A stretch of 64,000 nt of DNA, taken from positions 372,001 to 436,000 of the forward strand of contig JAEVHH010000002.1 of NCBI GenBank assembly GCA_017607445.1. The letters are read 5' to 3'. The stretch is from Histoplasma ohiense. Lineage: Eukaryota; Ascomycota; Eurotiomycetes; Onygenales; Ajellomycetaceae. Below are positions 32,321-46,000 of this stretch, piece by piece (within the stretch, counting starts at the first letter, position 1; each line of letters opens with the position of its first letter). Under the pieces are notes generated by a model. The model saw only the letters and a program-made list of their open reading frames with translations. It was not told the DNA's origin and did no database searches. The translations under genes were made by a program, and so were the position numbers.

Positions 32321-34455
32321 ATGAAGCGCAAAACAACGTCTACGCGGAATAACCTTGATGGCAATGGCCAGTCGGACCCCAAGAAGCGGCTGCTGGATGA
32401 GACTATCAAATCCCGATTCCGCGACGGGCTGCTTGATAGGGCTACCTTGGATCAATATAAACAGAGCTATGCAGTCTCCGCACCGTAAGTCCTGTAGAAG
32501 CAATTTCCCAGATCCTTCCCGTCAACATTGTATATATATATATATAATTGCTATATAGGCTAACACCATTACAACTCAGGTACAAACACGGTGTGATCTC
32601 CCCACTCATCAACCCGACGCTCCTCCGCTCTGTCCGCACCGAGATCCAAGAACACCTCTCCTTCACCGAGAAAGAAACAGACATATACAAAATCTTCCAA
32701 TCCGGTGACCTCGCAAACCTCGATGGGCTAGACAATACCTCGCTGTCCAAACTACCCTCGCTCCTTGAGCTGCGCGATGCCCTCTACTCTACGCCATTCC
32801 GCAAGTTCCTATCGGAGGTCACAGGTGCGGGTGACCTGAGTGGCCGCAAGACTGACATGGCCATCAATGTCTACACTGGCGGGTGCCATTTGCTCTGCCA
32901 CGACGACGTGATCGGCAGCCGACGTGTGAGCTACATTCTCTACCTGACGGATCCGGATGTGGCGTGGCAGCCGAGCTGGGGTGGGGCGCTCCGCCTGTAC
33001 CCGACCACAATCGAAAAGGACGACACTGGGAACGATGTAAAGGTTCCAAGTCCGGATTTTAGCCTTTCGATCCCCCCCGCGTTCAATCAATTGAGCTTTT
33101 TCACGGTGCAGCCTGGGGAGAGTTTCCATGATGTGGAAGAGGTGTACTATGCGGGTCCTGATGGGGAGAAGGGTGGCAAGGAAAGAGTGCGCATGGCGAT
33201 TAGTGGGTGGTATCATATACCGCAGGAAGGGGAGGATGGGTATGAGGAAGGGTTGGAGGAGAAATTGGCGGAACGGAGCAGTCTGCAGCAGTTGCAGAGT
33301 TCCGGAGATGCGTTTGACCGGCCGCAGCCACAGGTTACGCCTTACGAAGATTTAGAGGAAAATGCCAAAACAGCTGGTGAAGGAGATCAGGGTTTTACAG
33401 AGGCAGACCTGGACTTCCTGCTCAAATATATCACTCCCTCCTACCTTACGCCGGATATCACAGAGGAGCTTGTTGAGAACTTCACTACACACTGCTCGCT
33501 GATCCTGGAACGGTTCCTCCATGATAAGTTCGCCACACGCCTCCGGGAATATATCGAGCAGCAGGAAAAAGAATCCCATGCCCTGCCCACCTCTTCGCAT
33601 GAGATCGAGCAGAAAACAGAGTGGAAGGTCAGCAGGCCACCTCACAAACAACGATATCTGTACCAGCAGCCTCGAATTGCCGGACAAGCGACTGAATCCA
33701 AGACTCCTATTCAGGAACTGCTGGAGGATCTCCTGCCCTCTCAAGCATTTAGGAAATGGCTCTCTGTGGCGACTGGATGCAGCGACCTCCTCGACTACAA
33801 TATCCTTGTGCGCCGCTTCAGACGAGGTGAAGATTATACGTTGGCGAGTGGGTATGAGGCCGAGACACCGCGACTAGAGTTTACGATTGGGCTGACGCCG
33901 ACATCTGGGTGGGAGAAGGAAGGAAATGAACAGGAACAGGAGGGGGAGGACGAGGAGAGAGAAGAAAGGAAGGAAGGACACGAGGGTGAGGACGGTCAAG
34001 CCAATGGCAAAACGAAGGGAAAAGCAACGTCAAACACGAATGGGAAAGAACGAAAACTTTCAACGGAGAATTCGACAGAAACCGATGACCACTCCGTCGG
34101 TGGATATGAGATCTACATGGCCGGCGACGACGATGATGATGCTGACGACGAAGAGGAGGAAGCGGAAGCGGGTGAAAACAATGAAGATGAAAATGACGCC
34201 AGCACGAAGAAAACAAAAAAGCGCGTAAAATCCGACCCTGCAATCTACAAGGCAAACTCGGGTGCGGATGGCGATGATGGAGTCCTCTTCAGCATGGCAG
34301 CGGGCTGGAATCGCATGAGCATTGTCCTGCGCGATTCAGGGACGCTGAAGTTTGTGAAATATGTCAGCCGCTCGGCGGCGGGCGATCGGTGGGATGTTAC
34401 GGGAGAGATTGGGTTGAAATTTGATGATATGGAAGTCGATGAGGATGAAAATTAA
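32321..34455 (+). CDS. ofd1: Prolyl hydroxylase of the Ofd1/Tpa1/OGFOD1 family (2-oxoglutarate/Fe(II) dioxygenase)
   Basis: Exon 1 is 32321-32484. A 95-nt intron (GTAAGT...ACTCAG, with a TA repeat) leads to exon 2, 32580-34455. The product is 679 residues. The catalytic domain has LRDALYSTPFRKFLSEVTG, LSGRKTDMAINVYTGGCHLL and the iron-binding CHDDVIGSRR (H162, D164), then YILYLTDPDVAW. The distal His lies in GESFHDVEEVYY (about H238), and the 2-oxoglutarate-binding Arg in RVRMAISGWYH (about R259). A second double-stranded beta-helix-like module follows (YITPSYLTPDITEEL, LLPSQAFRKWLSVATG, AAGWNRMSIVLRDSGTLKFVKYVSR), as in Tpa1 and OGFOD1. The family hydroxylates a proline of ribosomal protein uS12; Ofd1 in fission yeast also controls oxygen-dependent turnover of SREBP. 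A long acidic, Lys-rich insert at about 520-600 is unusual in size. Confidence 0.92.
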
Positions 34456-37400
34456 AACTGAGACGTCATTGGGTTTATTTATGGAAAAGGATAAAAGGTT
34501 TTGAAGTGTGTTGAGTTTGGGTATGGACATGCGAATCGATATAAAGTATTGGCCTACGGGTATCAAGCGGGGGAGATAAGTCTGTACATGGGTAGATGGG
34601 TAGATGGGTAGATGGGTGGAATGACATATCATGAACGCGCGTATCCACTTTTACCACATACTCTCTCAAATTGTCTCTATTTTCCTTGTTCTAATAGAGG
34701 GGCAAACCCATGCTCTGGTATTGCCACACACTCTCTAAGGCTTATCCGCGATCCAGATCTTAGATCACATGATGATACTAGCGGGAGCTTTCCAAGATTT
34801 GGCCATAGTTTAAATCTACGATAAGCTTTGTGGGAGCGGAAGCGCGTCTCCTTGGGGCAATGGGGAAGAATACGGACTCAAAGGCCAGCTTCTTTCAAAC
34901 AACAAACTAGGCATTGGATTGGAAGGGACATGCCGATTTCTTCCATCACAAACACTGCCCCCACTTCTCGGAGGAAGCAACATCTCTTGAGAGGATGCTG
35001 TAGTTCATGATGGACAAACAATGTGCTTCATTTATCATCGCACGAGGAGTTAAGGTCGTATTGTGTTTCGCGCAAGTCTGACATCGCGGCAATTGTCTTC
35101 TTCCATCTCCGTCCGCTCGACCATTGCCAAGTTGCCGACGAAGCTCAGTGGCTATATGGGAGCTACAACGTGCGTATTCCCGTAGACACCAATTCACCTT
35201 CAGATGAACAGGTCCTCGTTCGGATCTGTTGGCACGCAACGCGAATGGTATATCCCTCATTGGGGCTTCCCAGATGCTGTCACTCGCTCGCTCGCTCTTT
35301 AATTATGGCTGTATGCTATTGGACCTTGCCGATAAGGAGCAGAGGAATATTTCCTTCCATGGAATTGCCTCGAATGAGCAATAGTTTCCATCAACTGAGA
35401 CGGTATGACAATGATTTCACTCGCTTTACAAACCTCATTCTGACGCTACGCTACGACTTCAAACTTTGGGAAATGAAAGGATTCCCATCCTTACCAACCA
35501 TACATTTTGGATATTTTACGGGGACATGATGAAATAATCGACTTTCAACCAAATGCAATCCATACTACTAACGACGGAGAACAGCAACTGGCCGTGTCAA
35601 CAGTGATATGTTGACTTCTTCCTCAGTTTGTGTCTCGACAATATTGGAGTGGCCCGTTTGTTCTTCCACACAGCAGGCGTCCACCTAGCAATGTACACGT
35701 GGCTGAGCATACGCTCAGCCCATTCTAGAGTATATGTGCTGTGGGCGTGATCCAGAAAACGTTGTCTGAGACCTGTTGAATATAAAGATCATCTGCAGAA
35801 ACGGTTTGTCATTTCCCTCGTGGTCTCCGTTCTGCTAAACCAACAGGAACGTCGTTATTGTTGTGCATTATGTGTTTCCATCCGGTTTTCTTACGTTGAC
35901 TTAATTCTTAGCATCATCATCCCTCCTTCCTTGCGGCTCAGTCTCGGACGACACTGGCTGGTCAATGGTCAGCCTATTGGCTATCTGCTGAGATGGCAGC
36001 TTTATTCCCTACCTTCCCTCTGAGACAAACTAACTTTCCTTATTTTGGAAGATAATGATGCATTTGTGGAGTTGCGCAATGTATACTGTAAGAGAAATTG
36101 AAATTTCTCTCAGCTTCAAGGGACCCGGTGCAGATTCTGCAGGGATTGGAATGTCCCCCCGCGATATCGAACCCTTTGTTTTGGCGGATAAGCGCTGGAC
36201 TCCAAGAAACGATTCAACAGCGTGAGAAACTCAACAATAAAGCTTTCGTACTGTACATACAGGGCCTGCATCGATTGGCTTCTCAGCTGGCGAACCTTTT
36301 TTTTTTTTCCCAGGGCTAGGAAGCCCCAGGCCAGTGCCATTGAGAGGAGCATCATGAAGCATCGGAAGGGAAGGAACGAGATCAAAGTAATGAATGGGTT
36401 GGGGATTTTGCAAGTCATCATTGACTGATTAGCATAGAACGTTTAGCTCACATATGCTGGCAGCACTCAATCTTCTATACACCGAAGCCGGTAATCCTGC
36501 CGGTGAGGACAGCCATCTTCATATAAATGCGTTTATATAAATGTTTACATACACCGTGGCCAACAAAAGATGACATGCTTCTCCGTCGTCGACTAACCGA
36601 TATTAGCAGATCTCGGTAGATCAATCAATTGCTCGTCTGGGTGGCTGGTTAAGTTTCCTCGTTGGAGATCCAAGAAGTATCTGTGGCCCACTCTCCGAAT
36701 CAAAGCAGGAATGTGAGTAATGTACTGGGGATGTATTTCGAAACCATGAATCATGTGTTCGTTGTATGTGCATTCGCCAGGTCCACAGGAACTCGGCTTA
36801 TATTCCGCATTCGTTCAACTGACGGAGTACATGTAGAGTAGAGTACATACATGTACGGGGTAGCAACAGATAGATCGATTCGGGGTGTATATTCCATGGT
36901 AATATGTGGGGTGGCTCTTATACTTTTACAAAAACAAAAGAGGGGGGGGGGGGGAACTCTCGCTCTTCCTTTTCCCCCTCGCCCAGCCGTTATAAAAATA
37001 TATAATTAAAATAATACAATTCGTTTGCTTTCCATTTGTTAATTTTTATTGCTATTTTTTTTTTTTCTCTCTTCTTCAATTTTTCCCTAATGTATGGCAG
37101 GCAAGGTTGTGCAACCCACGTACGGAACCCTGCGTCGGGGGATGGTGACCATCCTAATTTCCAACCATGTTATCATAAATTCATAATATTGTATGTATTA
37201 TGTATCAAAAATAAAAAATAAATAAAAATAAAGAACGAAGGCAAAAAGCAAGTAAGAAAGAAAATTGAAAATTGAGATAACTCGGAGACCCCGAGCAGAA
37301 CTTCAGAAGGCAGCCGCAGCACGAATGGAACGGCGCATGTGCGCCCAGATATTACTCACTGAGAAGATGATGAATATTCGTCCCAATGGGGTCTGGCTTG

Positions 37401-39223
37401 CTGGCGATCTGACAAAAAGAAAAAGAAAAAGAAAAAGGAAAAGAAAAAGAAAAGAAACCTCCAAAAAGAAACCGCCACGGGAAGTGCATCGAGTCCTCCG
37501 TTGAAGCGTTCAAGGTTTTTTCCCTTTGCGGGGTGATATAGCCCGCGGGTATATAATAGGTCCACAGTAGTTAGGAGGAGCCGCACCAGGACCAAATAAG
37601 GATCACAAAATATAGTGAACTATAAAGAAATAAACCACAACAAAAGAACAAACAAACAAACAAACAAACAAAAACAAACAAAGAGAAAAGAAAAGAAAAG
37701 AAAAGAAGGAAATAGGAGAGAAGAAAGAGAGAAAAAAAAAAAAAAGAAAGCAATTAAAAAGAAAAAAAGCACGCCCGTTCAGTGCCCGGTGAGAGAAAAA
37801 GCGTTTTGATCGAGTCCAGTTGCCCAGTTAGGCATATAGCTAAGTGCAAGCTCGCGACTTTCCGCGGTCGTTGGTGGGTGACCGGACGATTCTTAAGTAA
37901 TTTTTAAAGTAATTTTTAACTAACTCAGTAACTAACTAGCTGATGGGAACATGGAGCTGGTATAAATAACTAAGAAGGATAAACTTTTTTCTGGAGCTTT
38001 GGCACGAAGCTTGGTTGTCAGATCCATCACGCAACCTTGGAATTGTAGGCGATGAATGATGATCGATAAGGTTAACTTCATGAAGCGCTGGCCTGCTCGG
38101 GCGAAGAATTACGGGTTGGGGAAAGTAAAATATGTCCAGTGCAAGAACAGGAATAACAACACAATAGGGGAACCTGTGTAAGTAAGTAAGCAATGATAGT
38201 TAACTATTCTTCTTATGTACCCTCTTCTCTTTTCTTTTTCTTTTTCTTTCGCTTTTTGCTTTTCCCGCACGCGCGGATTTTGATGATAGCCACATTATTA
38301 GCCGGTCAACACGAGGCATGGATCTCATAATAAACCATGAGGAGACGAGGAGGAACAAGGCGTAAAAAAAGGAATGCACAATAATGAGGTCCAAGGGGGA
38401 ATCGAAAGACCAGCCGCGCTTTTCTTCCTACATACATTAGTCCGTGCAGTACTCCGTACAGCGTACAGAGCACCTCCCTGCAGCCAAAGCAGGCAGAGAT
38501 CACTTGAATCAACTGAATCCCGCCGAAAGCTTTTCCCGGCGCACAGCACTCTTCTCAATGGAATGTGCGCAGGTTGTTATCCCTGCAGCGCTGCTGCAGA
38601 GGGATGATTCCATAGAAAAGCCACCGAGATTCCATCACACATCCAGTCCAGGGCTGGCTTGTTGCCTTTTATTTTTTCTTTTTTTATTTATTTTTTGGGG
38701 GGCCTTTTTTCTTTTTTTCTTTTCTTTTCTTTTTTTTTTTTCCTGCTTTTTTCTTCATCAACGCCAAGATTTGACCAAAAGATAGAAAAAAAGGAGAAAG
38801 AAAGAAAAAAAGAAAAAAAGAAAACAAAAAAAAAAAGGCATTTTGCAACCACACACCCCTCCCGGCCGCGTGGCAAGAGTGGATCAAAAAGCGTGGATCG
38901 AGGCTGTTGGGCCTTGGAGAATAGAAGCAGGAGGTGATTGGTTTTCCCCAGAGGCTCCCACTGGGAAATCTGGCATCTTCGATGAGGATGAGGATGAGGA
39001 TGAGATAAATATATGACTATGGATTGTATCATCTATCCTCTATCATCTCTCATCTGCTCGAGGAAGGGAAGGAAAAGAAAGGAGCAAAATCGGTCCCAGT
39101 ACGCTAGTCTCTGACGAACCAGGGTGGATATGATACCACACATACCATACTAACTCATGGGGGTAACATGGCTCGGTTGTCCGCATCTATTATTGTTGTC
39201 GTCAGCCTATGTGGTGGTTGGTG

Positions 39224-39295
39224 TAGTAGTAAGTAATAGTAGTAAGTAATAGTAGTAAGTAATAGTAGTAAGTAATAGTAGTAAGTAATAGTAAT
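39224..39295. repeat. 13-bp tandem array
   Basis: Five near-perfect copies of TAAGTAATAGTAG followed by GTAGTGG/GTGG triplets. Intergenic. Confidence 0.85.
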
Positions 39296-39617
39296 AGTGG
39301 TGGTGGTGGTGGTAGGAAGAGGAGGAGAGATATCATCAGATCAGATATTGCTCCGACCCTTGGGACACGCACAGGCCGAGCTATGGTTGCGCACCCAAGC
39401 ATATCTCGGGACAAGGTTTCATGGCGAGGGAACGAACGGTTCAGACGGCGGTTCCTGTAAACAAACAAACAAACTCGCTGTTACTAGTAAACTAGTAACT
39501 AAGGCTAGTACGAGGAGATACTGCGGAGCTACATGTCCTTCCTTGGTGCTGAATTACCACTGAGCATTGATTGATAGATGAAAACTAGTAATATACGGAG
39601 TACAATAGCTCGCATTA

Positions 39618-39712
39618 CCATCAACCACCATCATCGCCATCATCACCATCATCATCATCATCGCCATCATCATCATCATCATCATCGCCATCATCATCAT
39701 CATCATCGTGGC
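39618..39712. repeat. CAT/CGC trinucleotide tract
   Basis: About thirty triplets, mostly CAT interspersed with CGC. One strand reads as poly-His, the other as poly-Met. It is not a gene. Confidence 0.85.
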
Positions 39713-39866
39713 GCTGCAGCCCAGAGAGCCCCGCGGGCGGCAGAACAATTAGGGTCCCTGCTAGGCTCTTGCTAGGCTGCTGCTAGGCTGATACTGGGCT
39801 GCTAGCCCCGGTTGGCCGCCACGTGCCAACACGGCCTTGTGTGAGAGTGAGAGAGAGTGGAGAGAA

Positions 39867-39898
<32 letters not shown>

Positions 39899-40417
39899 TG
39901 TGAGTGAGTATGGGTGGATGGGTGAGTGGGTGAGTTGGGTGAGTTGAGTGTAGGAGCGAGAATCAAAAGAGCCAGAAATATAAAAACATAGATAGCAATA
40001 ACTAAGAATAATCAAAAAGAATTAAGCATAGCACCATCGTCGCATCCATTGATCTGATTCTTGTGGGTTGCGGATCTGTGGTCGGCCAGTTCCTCTTCTT
40101 TTCTTTTGTGTCTTCTTGATCTGTTCTTCTTCTTCTGGCCTGCCTGTCGTATCCACTAACTATATTCCCCATCCCGGTTTTGTGTGTCTGTCGCACCCCG
40201 TCGCACCCCGTCGCACCCCGTTGCTGTCTGTCATAGTCTGTGTTCCCTGCATCTCCTCTCTCTCCCTCTCCACTCCCTCTCCTCACCCTCTTCTCCCTCT
40301 CCCATCTTGCCAGATATCCTTCGTCACCTGGCTGGGGATCCAATTCCATCCATCTTTGCCCATCTCCCTTCCCCTCTGCCCGTTGGTTGTTGGCCCTTTC
40401 TCTGTCCTCTGTCCTCT

Positions 40418-40423
<6 letters not shown>

Positions 40424-40482
<59 letters not shown>
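40424..40482. repeat. Adjacent (CT)n and (CA)n microsatellites
   Basis: A CT tract (about 40424-40452) is separated by a few bases from a CA tract (about 40457-40482). Both lie in the pyrimidine-rich leader about 450 bases upstream of the bHLH start codon. Confidence 0.85.
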
Positions 40483-40484
<2 letters not shown>

Positions 40485-40925
40485 TCTTGGCATGCTGGCT
40501 GGCGTTGTTTCAAGGTCCTCCTTTGCCTTCTTCCACGAGGCTTTCCCGTTTCTTCCTCCCACGTTGGTCTAGCGCCCTCACTCCCTCCAGCTCCCTCAGC
40601 TCAGCTCGGCTCAAGCAAACTCTCTTCCTCCTCCAATTCCTTTCTCTTGCTAAATCAATCCCTTCTTCCCCTTCCCCCAAAACCCCACGCTCACCTCCTC
40701 CGCTCCCCCCTAGCAAGAAACAAAGGAATTAAGAGAAAAATAAATAATTAAATAATTAAACTACACAATTTTCTTCAGCTTCATTCACCACATCCTGCCC
40801 CTGGGGAAGGCCAGAAGATCCTCAACTCGCAACTCGCTCCCTTATCTACCTCCTCCCTTCAACCCTTACCTGTCGCCATAAAACCCTTCGCTAGCTAGGC
40901 TGTCCTTCGTCTGTCTCTCCCGGAG

Positions 40926-41312
40926 ATGGACGTCTCGGTTGCGCGTCGTCCATGGGAGGAACCGAGGACCGGCCAGCAGACTCCCCAGCCGCATACTGCT
41001 GGCGCTGGCGCTGCTCATCAGCAGGTTCAGAAACTGCCTTCTATCTCGACGCTTACCGCCAGTATGTCTCTCGGTAATTTTACCAATGCTGTTGTTGTCC
41101 CTGCAGAAAAATCCCCGGTACAGGCGTCCTTGAATACCGTCGAGCGTGACTCCGGTAATTGGTCCATGCCACAGAGCGCCCGTATGTTGTTTTGTTTTTT
41201 ATGATTTTTATATATATATATATATATATTTTTGATTGATCTTTTTAGCTATGAAATATCTATCTATCTCTATCTCTATATCTACATCTGTCTATGTATC
41301 TATGTATCTATC

Positions 41313-41353
<41 letters not shown>

Positions 41354-43072
41354 CTAATTCATTCACCTTCTTAGGCTCCTCCACATACTCAAACACGACC
41401 AATGGCACCAATGGCACCAATGGCTACGCCCAGTATCCTTACATTACTTCCTCCCAACACTCCCCAAAGCATCGCCAGTCTCAACAGCAGCAGCAGCAGC
41501 AGCAACAACAACAACAACAGCCCTCAAACGATCCACAGCCACAGACTCCCTCCTCTGCTACGCCCTCCTCCCAACAACAGTCCCCAAGCTACTCCATCCA
41601 CCAGCAAAACGCTATACTCCCCTCCATCAACCAAAATTTCGACGGCGGCTCGGCCCAGCGGTCCAATGCTAATTTCTCAGAGTCCCGTCGTAGCAGCATT
41701 GATAGTCGAATGAACCAAGGCATTGGTTCCTTAGCCATAAACCAAGCCTCCCCCTACCACAGCACCAATGCCTCTCAATCGTCGATTGTCTCCGGCCTGC
41801 AGCGCGATCGTGGCATTTCCGGTGAATATTCAACCCTGGCTGGCCAAAGGGGGCCTCGTTACAGCGGCGACCAACGCCACCCGCTCTCCCCTCTCGGCCC
41901 TAGGACGAGCGGCCAGGGTCAACACCGTTCCTTTCCCGTGCGCAGGACCGCGCCCGCCATTTCCAAGAATCCACACGCCGAGATTTACAATGCGGAATCG
42001 CCCACGGCCGGCCAGGCTTACGCCTTTCCGGACCCCGACGTTGCTCGCTCGTCCGACAAGGAAAGCACTCGTGCGCAACCCTCCAGTCAGTTTAACCGGA
42101 GAGGCAGCACCACGGAGTCTCTTGCCAGCAGTGTGTTTACTACGGATTCTAGACTGCCTCATGGCCAACAAGGTTGGTTTTTTTTTTTGGTTTTTTTTTT
42201 TTTTCTCTCTCTCCCTTTTTACTTTTGTGTGTGTGTGTGAATCCATTTTGGGCATTCAATGTTAATTCAATGTTAATATACTTGCTTTATAGAACTGCCG
42301 CAGAATGTCCATCATCATTCCCTGCAGCAGAAACAGGTTAGAGACTTAATGGGCGATCCGGAGTCACCGAACGGCGCTACCCCGTACAGCAGAACCCCAG
42401 AATTGCGCGTTACCCACAAGCTAGCAGAGCGCAAAAGACGAAGTGAAATGAAAGACTGCTTTGAACTTTTACGTTCGCGCCTCCCTTCAAGCCAAAGTAG
42501 CAAGTCCAGTAAATGGGAGACCCTGACTCGAGGTAAATTATACCCTAATTTTTTTTTAAAAAAAATATAAAATAAAATAAATAACATCAAAAATAAAAAA
42601 AATAAAATAAAATAAAATAAGGGGGGCATGTAAGGAATACTGTAGTACCATTGCTGACAGAAGACCAGCAATCGAATACATCGGCCAACTAGAAAAAACA
42701 GTCCAACAAACCCGTCACGAAGCCGTCACCTTGAAGGCTGAAGTCACCGAACTGCGCCAACAGCTTAACGAGCAGCTCCACCGTCAAGCAGCTACAAACG
42801 GCCACCACCACCACCACCACCACTCCCAGGCTGCCTACGACCGTGCCACGCCGCAGCAAGGTGCTCCCTCACTCCACCAACAAACCAACGGCGCACATCC
42901 CCACCCACACTCACAAAATCATATGTATGCCAACGGGCACGGGAGTCCCTATTCCCCGCCCGGCGCCCTGCAGCCCCAACACCCCTCTGTGGACCTTGCG
43001 AGGACGCTACCGCCCCTGATGAACGGCTCGCTGGCGATGCAGGATGTACAGTATACCGAGGAGCGTCGATGA
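40926..43072 (+). CDS. bHLH transcription factor with poly-Gln and His-rich segments (DevR/PalcA-like)
   Basis: Exons 40926-41181, 41375-42172, 42293-42532 and 42669-43072 give 565 residues. All junctions keep phase; the last acceptor, ACCAG before CAATCG, restores R-AIEYIGQLE. The N-terminus MDVSVARRPWEE, then QKLPSISTLTASMS, is followed by a disordered Ser/Asn/Gln region with 14 consecutive Gln (CAG/CAA, about 41488-41521). The bHLH domain lies at about 391-445: basic region THKLAERKRRSEMKDCF with the H..ER..R pattern of E-box (CACGTG-class) binders, loop SSQSSKSSKWE, helix 2 ending in AIEYI. A leucine-rich coil follows (LEKTVQQTRHEAVTLKAEVT, ELRQQLNEQL), then a His7 stretch. It resembles the developmental regulators called DevR or PalcA in Aspergillus; that name is from memory. 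Intron 1 holds AT and TATC repeats. Confidence 0.85.
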
Positions 43073-46000
43073 GGGTTTGTCATGACTATTGTTGCTATTA
43101 TCGTTATGTGTTTGACTACTCGTGGATTGTATATTTTTTTCTCTTTTGCTTGTTCACTGCTGTGCAGGTTGGGAAGGGATTGGACACGATTGCTTGAGAA
43201 ATTCGTCTCGATACCACTGCCTAACTTCGACCGCCTTTCTATAAACACCCGCTTGAGTTTGACTGTGAACGTTTATCTTCATTTCCTCCCTCCCCCTTTC
43301 CCCTTCTCCTGGATGATGCAAGCGCCGGCATTTAACGCAAGTTTTTTCTCCTTCCATATCAAGCGACCTGTTCTTTTACGTCGTTTAATTTCCAAAACTA
43401 AAACCAGCGACTCGACCGTCGATGTCGACTTTTTCCACGCATGACGCAAGTGACATGATTTATATACCCAACCCTCCAACCTAACCCTTTCTCTCTCTCT
43501 CACCTACACATCCCTTCAAATCGAAACTGCATGACTCTTATCTAAGATCGAGGATTATCCGGGCTTTTGTGTTTTTATTCGCTGCAGCCTGCTCAGCAGC
43601 TTTTGGCATCGACATCGACATCGACATCGACATCTACTCTTTCTCGCCTATTACCTCTATCATATACAACCTGCTGTGAACATGTAACATCAGTACGGCC
43701 CATTGCATTCCTCACACCACGCTATACCATGGAGTAACCTGGGCCTGTCGCCGCTATTTCATACCGCAGTCATGCACCTGCACGGTTCCCCCTCCGCCCG
43801 AAAAGGGCATGAAAAATCGTTGGCGATGCTGCCTACGCTAGCCTTTTCGCTACGATATGTATCTACGTCGACAGTCACTGCCGGCGGTTGACAGTCGCCG
43901 GTGGTTGCATCGTTGGGAGTTCAGTAGCGGCCCACATGCGATGGGGCGGTAGTTCATACACAGCGGATGAATGGATCGGGTTGACCTCATGAGATGAACC
44001 CAGGAAGGTGGGGGGGGGGGTAATTACCTCTTTCGCTCCTGCTACGGTTGTGCGGATATGATATGATATGTATGACACAGACCATAGACACACCACACGC
44101 CCGCGCACATGGACACGATCTTCTTGCTTTTCTGGCCACATATATTTTATACGCACTCGACCAGGTGCGAGATGCTTTTGATATCATTGGTTTTTTTTTT
44201 TTTTTTTTTTTTTTTCATTTTTTTCGTTTCTCCGATTTTGATTTCCATCCCGGCTTCGAATTTTGGTCTTCTTCATCACATTTTTTTTCTTTTTTCTTTC
44301 CTTTCCTTTCCTTTCCTTTTCTTTTCTTTTCTTTTTTTTTTTGCCTTTGGTTTGGATGGATATAAGGAATCAGGAAATGCGGGCAAGGAAGCAAAGAAGG
44401 TAGATATAAATACTACCTCGTGGAATTCGGAGTTAAATTAGCTCTTATGTCTTTATTTTATTTTATATTTTTTTTTTTTTTCTAAATTTTTTGATTCAAT
44501 CCATTTCTTCATTTTGCTTTTTTTCTGGCTGGATTTTACTACAACTCCTTTTATTTATTGACCTGATACCAACCGATTCGATATGAGTTCCCATGTTCTC
44601 CGCGACTATACTTCTTCTTTTTCGCCTTTCAGTCTTTCCGTTTATATATATATATATATATGTTTTGTTTTGTTTTGGCCCGTTTGGCAGCCATCCGTCC
44701 CTGCCTTTCTTCTTTGTTTTTTCCCTTACCAATGTTTGTGCAAGCTATATGATATAACTACTGCAGACTCGTCCGGCTTCCCGGGTCCTTTTGTCATGTA
44801 TTTCGTTTCTTCTCTTCTTCTTCTTCTTCTTCTTCTTCTTCTTCTTCTTCTTCTTCTTCTTCTTCTTCTTCTAGTTTTTTAACACTCTCTCAGTTTTAAT
44901 CTATCCTCTTCTTCTCTCATTCCTCATTCCTCGTTTCTCGCTTTTTTCACTTCCCCCTCTATACATCCGTCCCAACCTATTAAAATTGCTTCATCCGCAA
45001 TCGAGAACGGTACCAGACATACCATGCTATCTATGGATCTATCTATATACCTTATACCCCCAATCAAGGCGCCCGCTCATATCTATCGACTTTTTTTCTT
45101 CTTCTTTCCTTCTTTTATTTATTATATTCTTTTTGAACTTCTTACCTTTCTGTGACCAAGCTGCCATGCCCGCGTGGTGTTTGTTCATATTCAATTTACC
45201 CCTTTTTAATGAAAGAAAAAGAAAACAAGAAATGATGAGAATCAGTAAGAAATAATACATAGTTTGTCATACGTGTGTAGCATTCTCAATCAATACGTAG
45301 GTTGATTTAGATATCGGCCAATCCTATATCCCGCCAAAAGAAATGAGAGGGGAAGATTTGGTGGATGAGCTGTGCTGGCGAGAGGCTCCTCCTATATATA
45401 TTATACCCTGTATCTGATTTTATCGCGCCATCAAAACTGACCAACCAACCAATGTACACAGATCTGTCTGTACAGTACTTCTGTACATATCAAGGTATCC
45501 CTCGGCCCCCCCCCATCATGAACTTGAACGGAGGAGCATCTCGCCCTCGAAATCGAACACTGCCTGTCAACAGCGTCAACCCCCCTAGTTAAGCGCCCGC
45601 CCAGCATGACTAATTACCCCGTGGTCATTAACGGGCCGCCCAATCAGGCCCGGGGTGGCTATCCGCGCCGCGTGATTGGCCCACGCCGCCCAGGCCCCAA
45701 AGCCTCCTTTCACAAGAACGGAGCAAGTTCCAAGGTTTGATCGAAGCTACTTGTAACCTCTCACACTTCTCACACTTCTCACACTTCTCACTTCTCACAC
45801 CTCCACACCTCCACACCTCCACATCGATCCTCTCCCTCGCCTGACGAACTTCCCTCGTCATTAGCCGGCCGTCCAATCTCGTCGCTGGCACGATGACTTA
45901 CCTGCCTAGCCTCTTCCTGGCCCTGCCATAACCCCCCTTCGCAGCTGAGCCGGTCACTCTGCTCCACACTCTGCTCTATGCGTCTGACTGCGTCTGGTTG

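Larger units (their letters stand above)
34456..40925. other. 6.5 kb gene-poor region rich in microsatellites, ending in the bHLH gene leader
   Basis: No gene is supported. A 168-codon plus-strand frame at 35023-35529 has ordinary composition but no domain and weak flanking signals. Repeats include GGTAGATG copies near 34590, G12 near 36943-36954, AAAGAA near 37414-37455, (CAAA)n near 37650-37680, (AAAAG)n near 37683-37707, a 13-bp array at 39224-39295, CAT/CGC triplets at 39618-39712, (GA)n near 39868-39899, and adjoining CT and CA tracts at 40420-40482. TACTCCGTA/TACGGAGTA lies at 38450 and 39594. The C/T-rich 40060-40925 is probably promoter and 5' UTR of the bHLH gene. Confidence 0.55.

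Noticed and set aside
35023..35529. 168-codon plus-strand frame in a long intergenic region
   Set aside because: No domain, weak context, and similar-length chance frames occur nearby on both strands.
39224..39295. Regular short repeats considered as a CRISPR-like array
   Set aside because: The units are contiguous 13-bp copies without spacers, in a eukaryotic genome; it is a simple tandem repeat.
39554..39775. Poly-His / poly-Met frames
   Set aside because: They are artefacts of the CAT/CGC triplet repeat.
40184..40732. Overlapping Ser/Pro/Leu-rich frames upstream of the bHLH gene
   Set aside because: They are produced by CT/CA microsatellites in a pyrimidine-rich leader.
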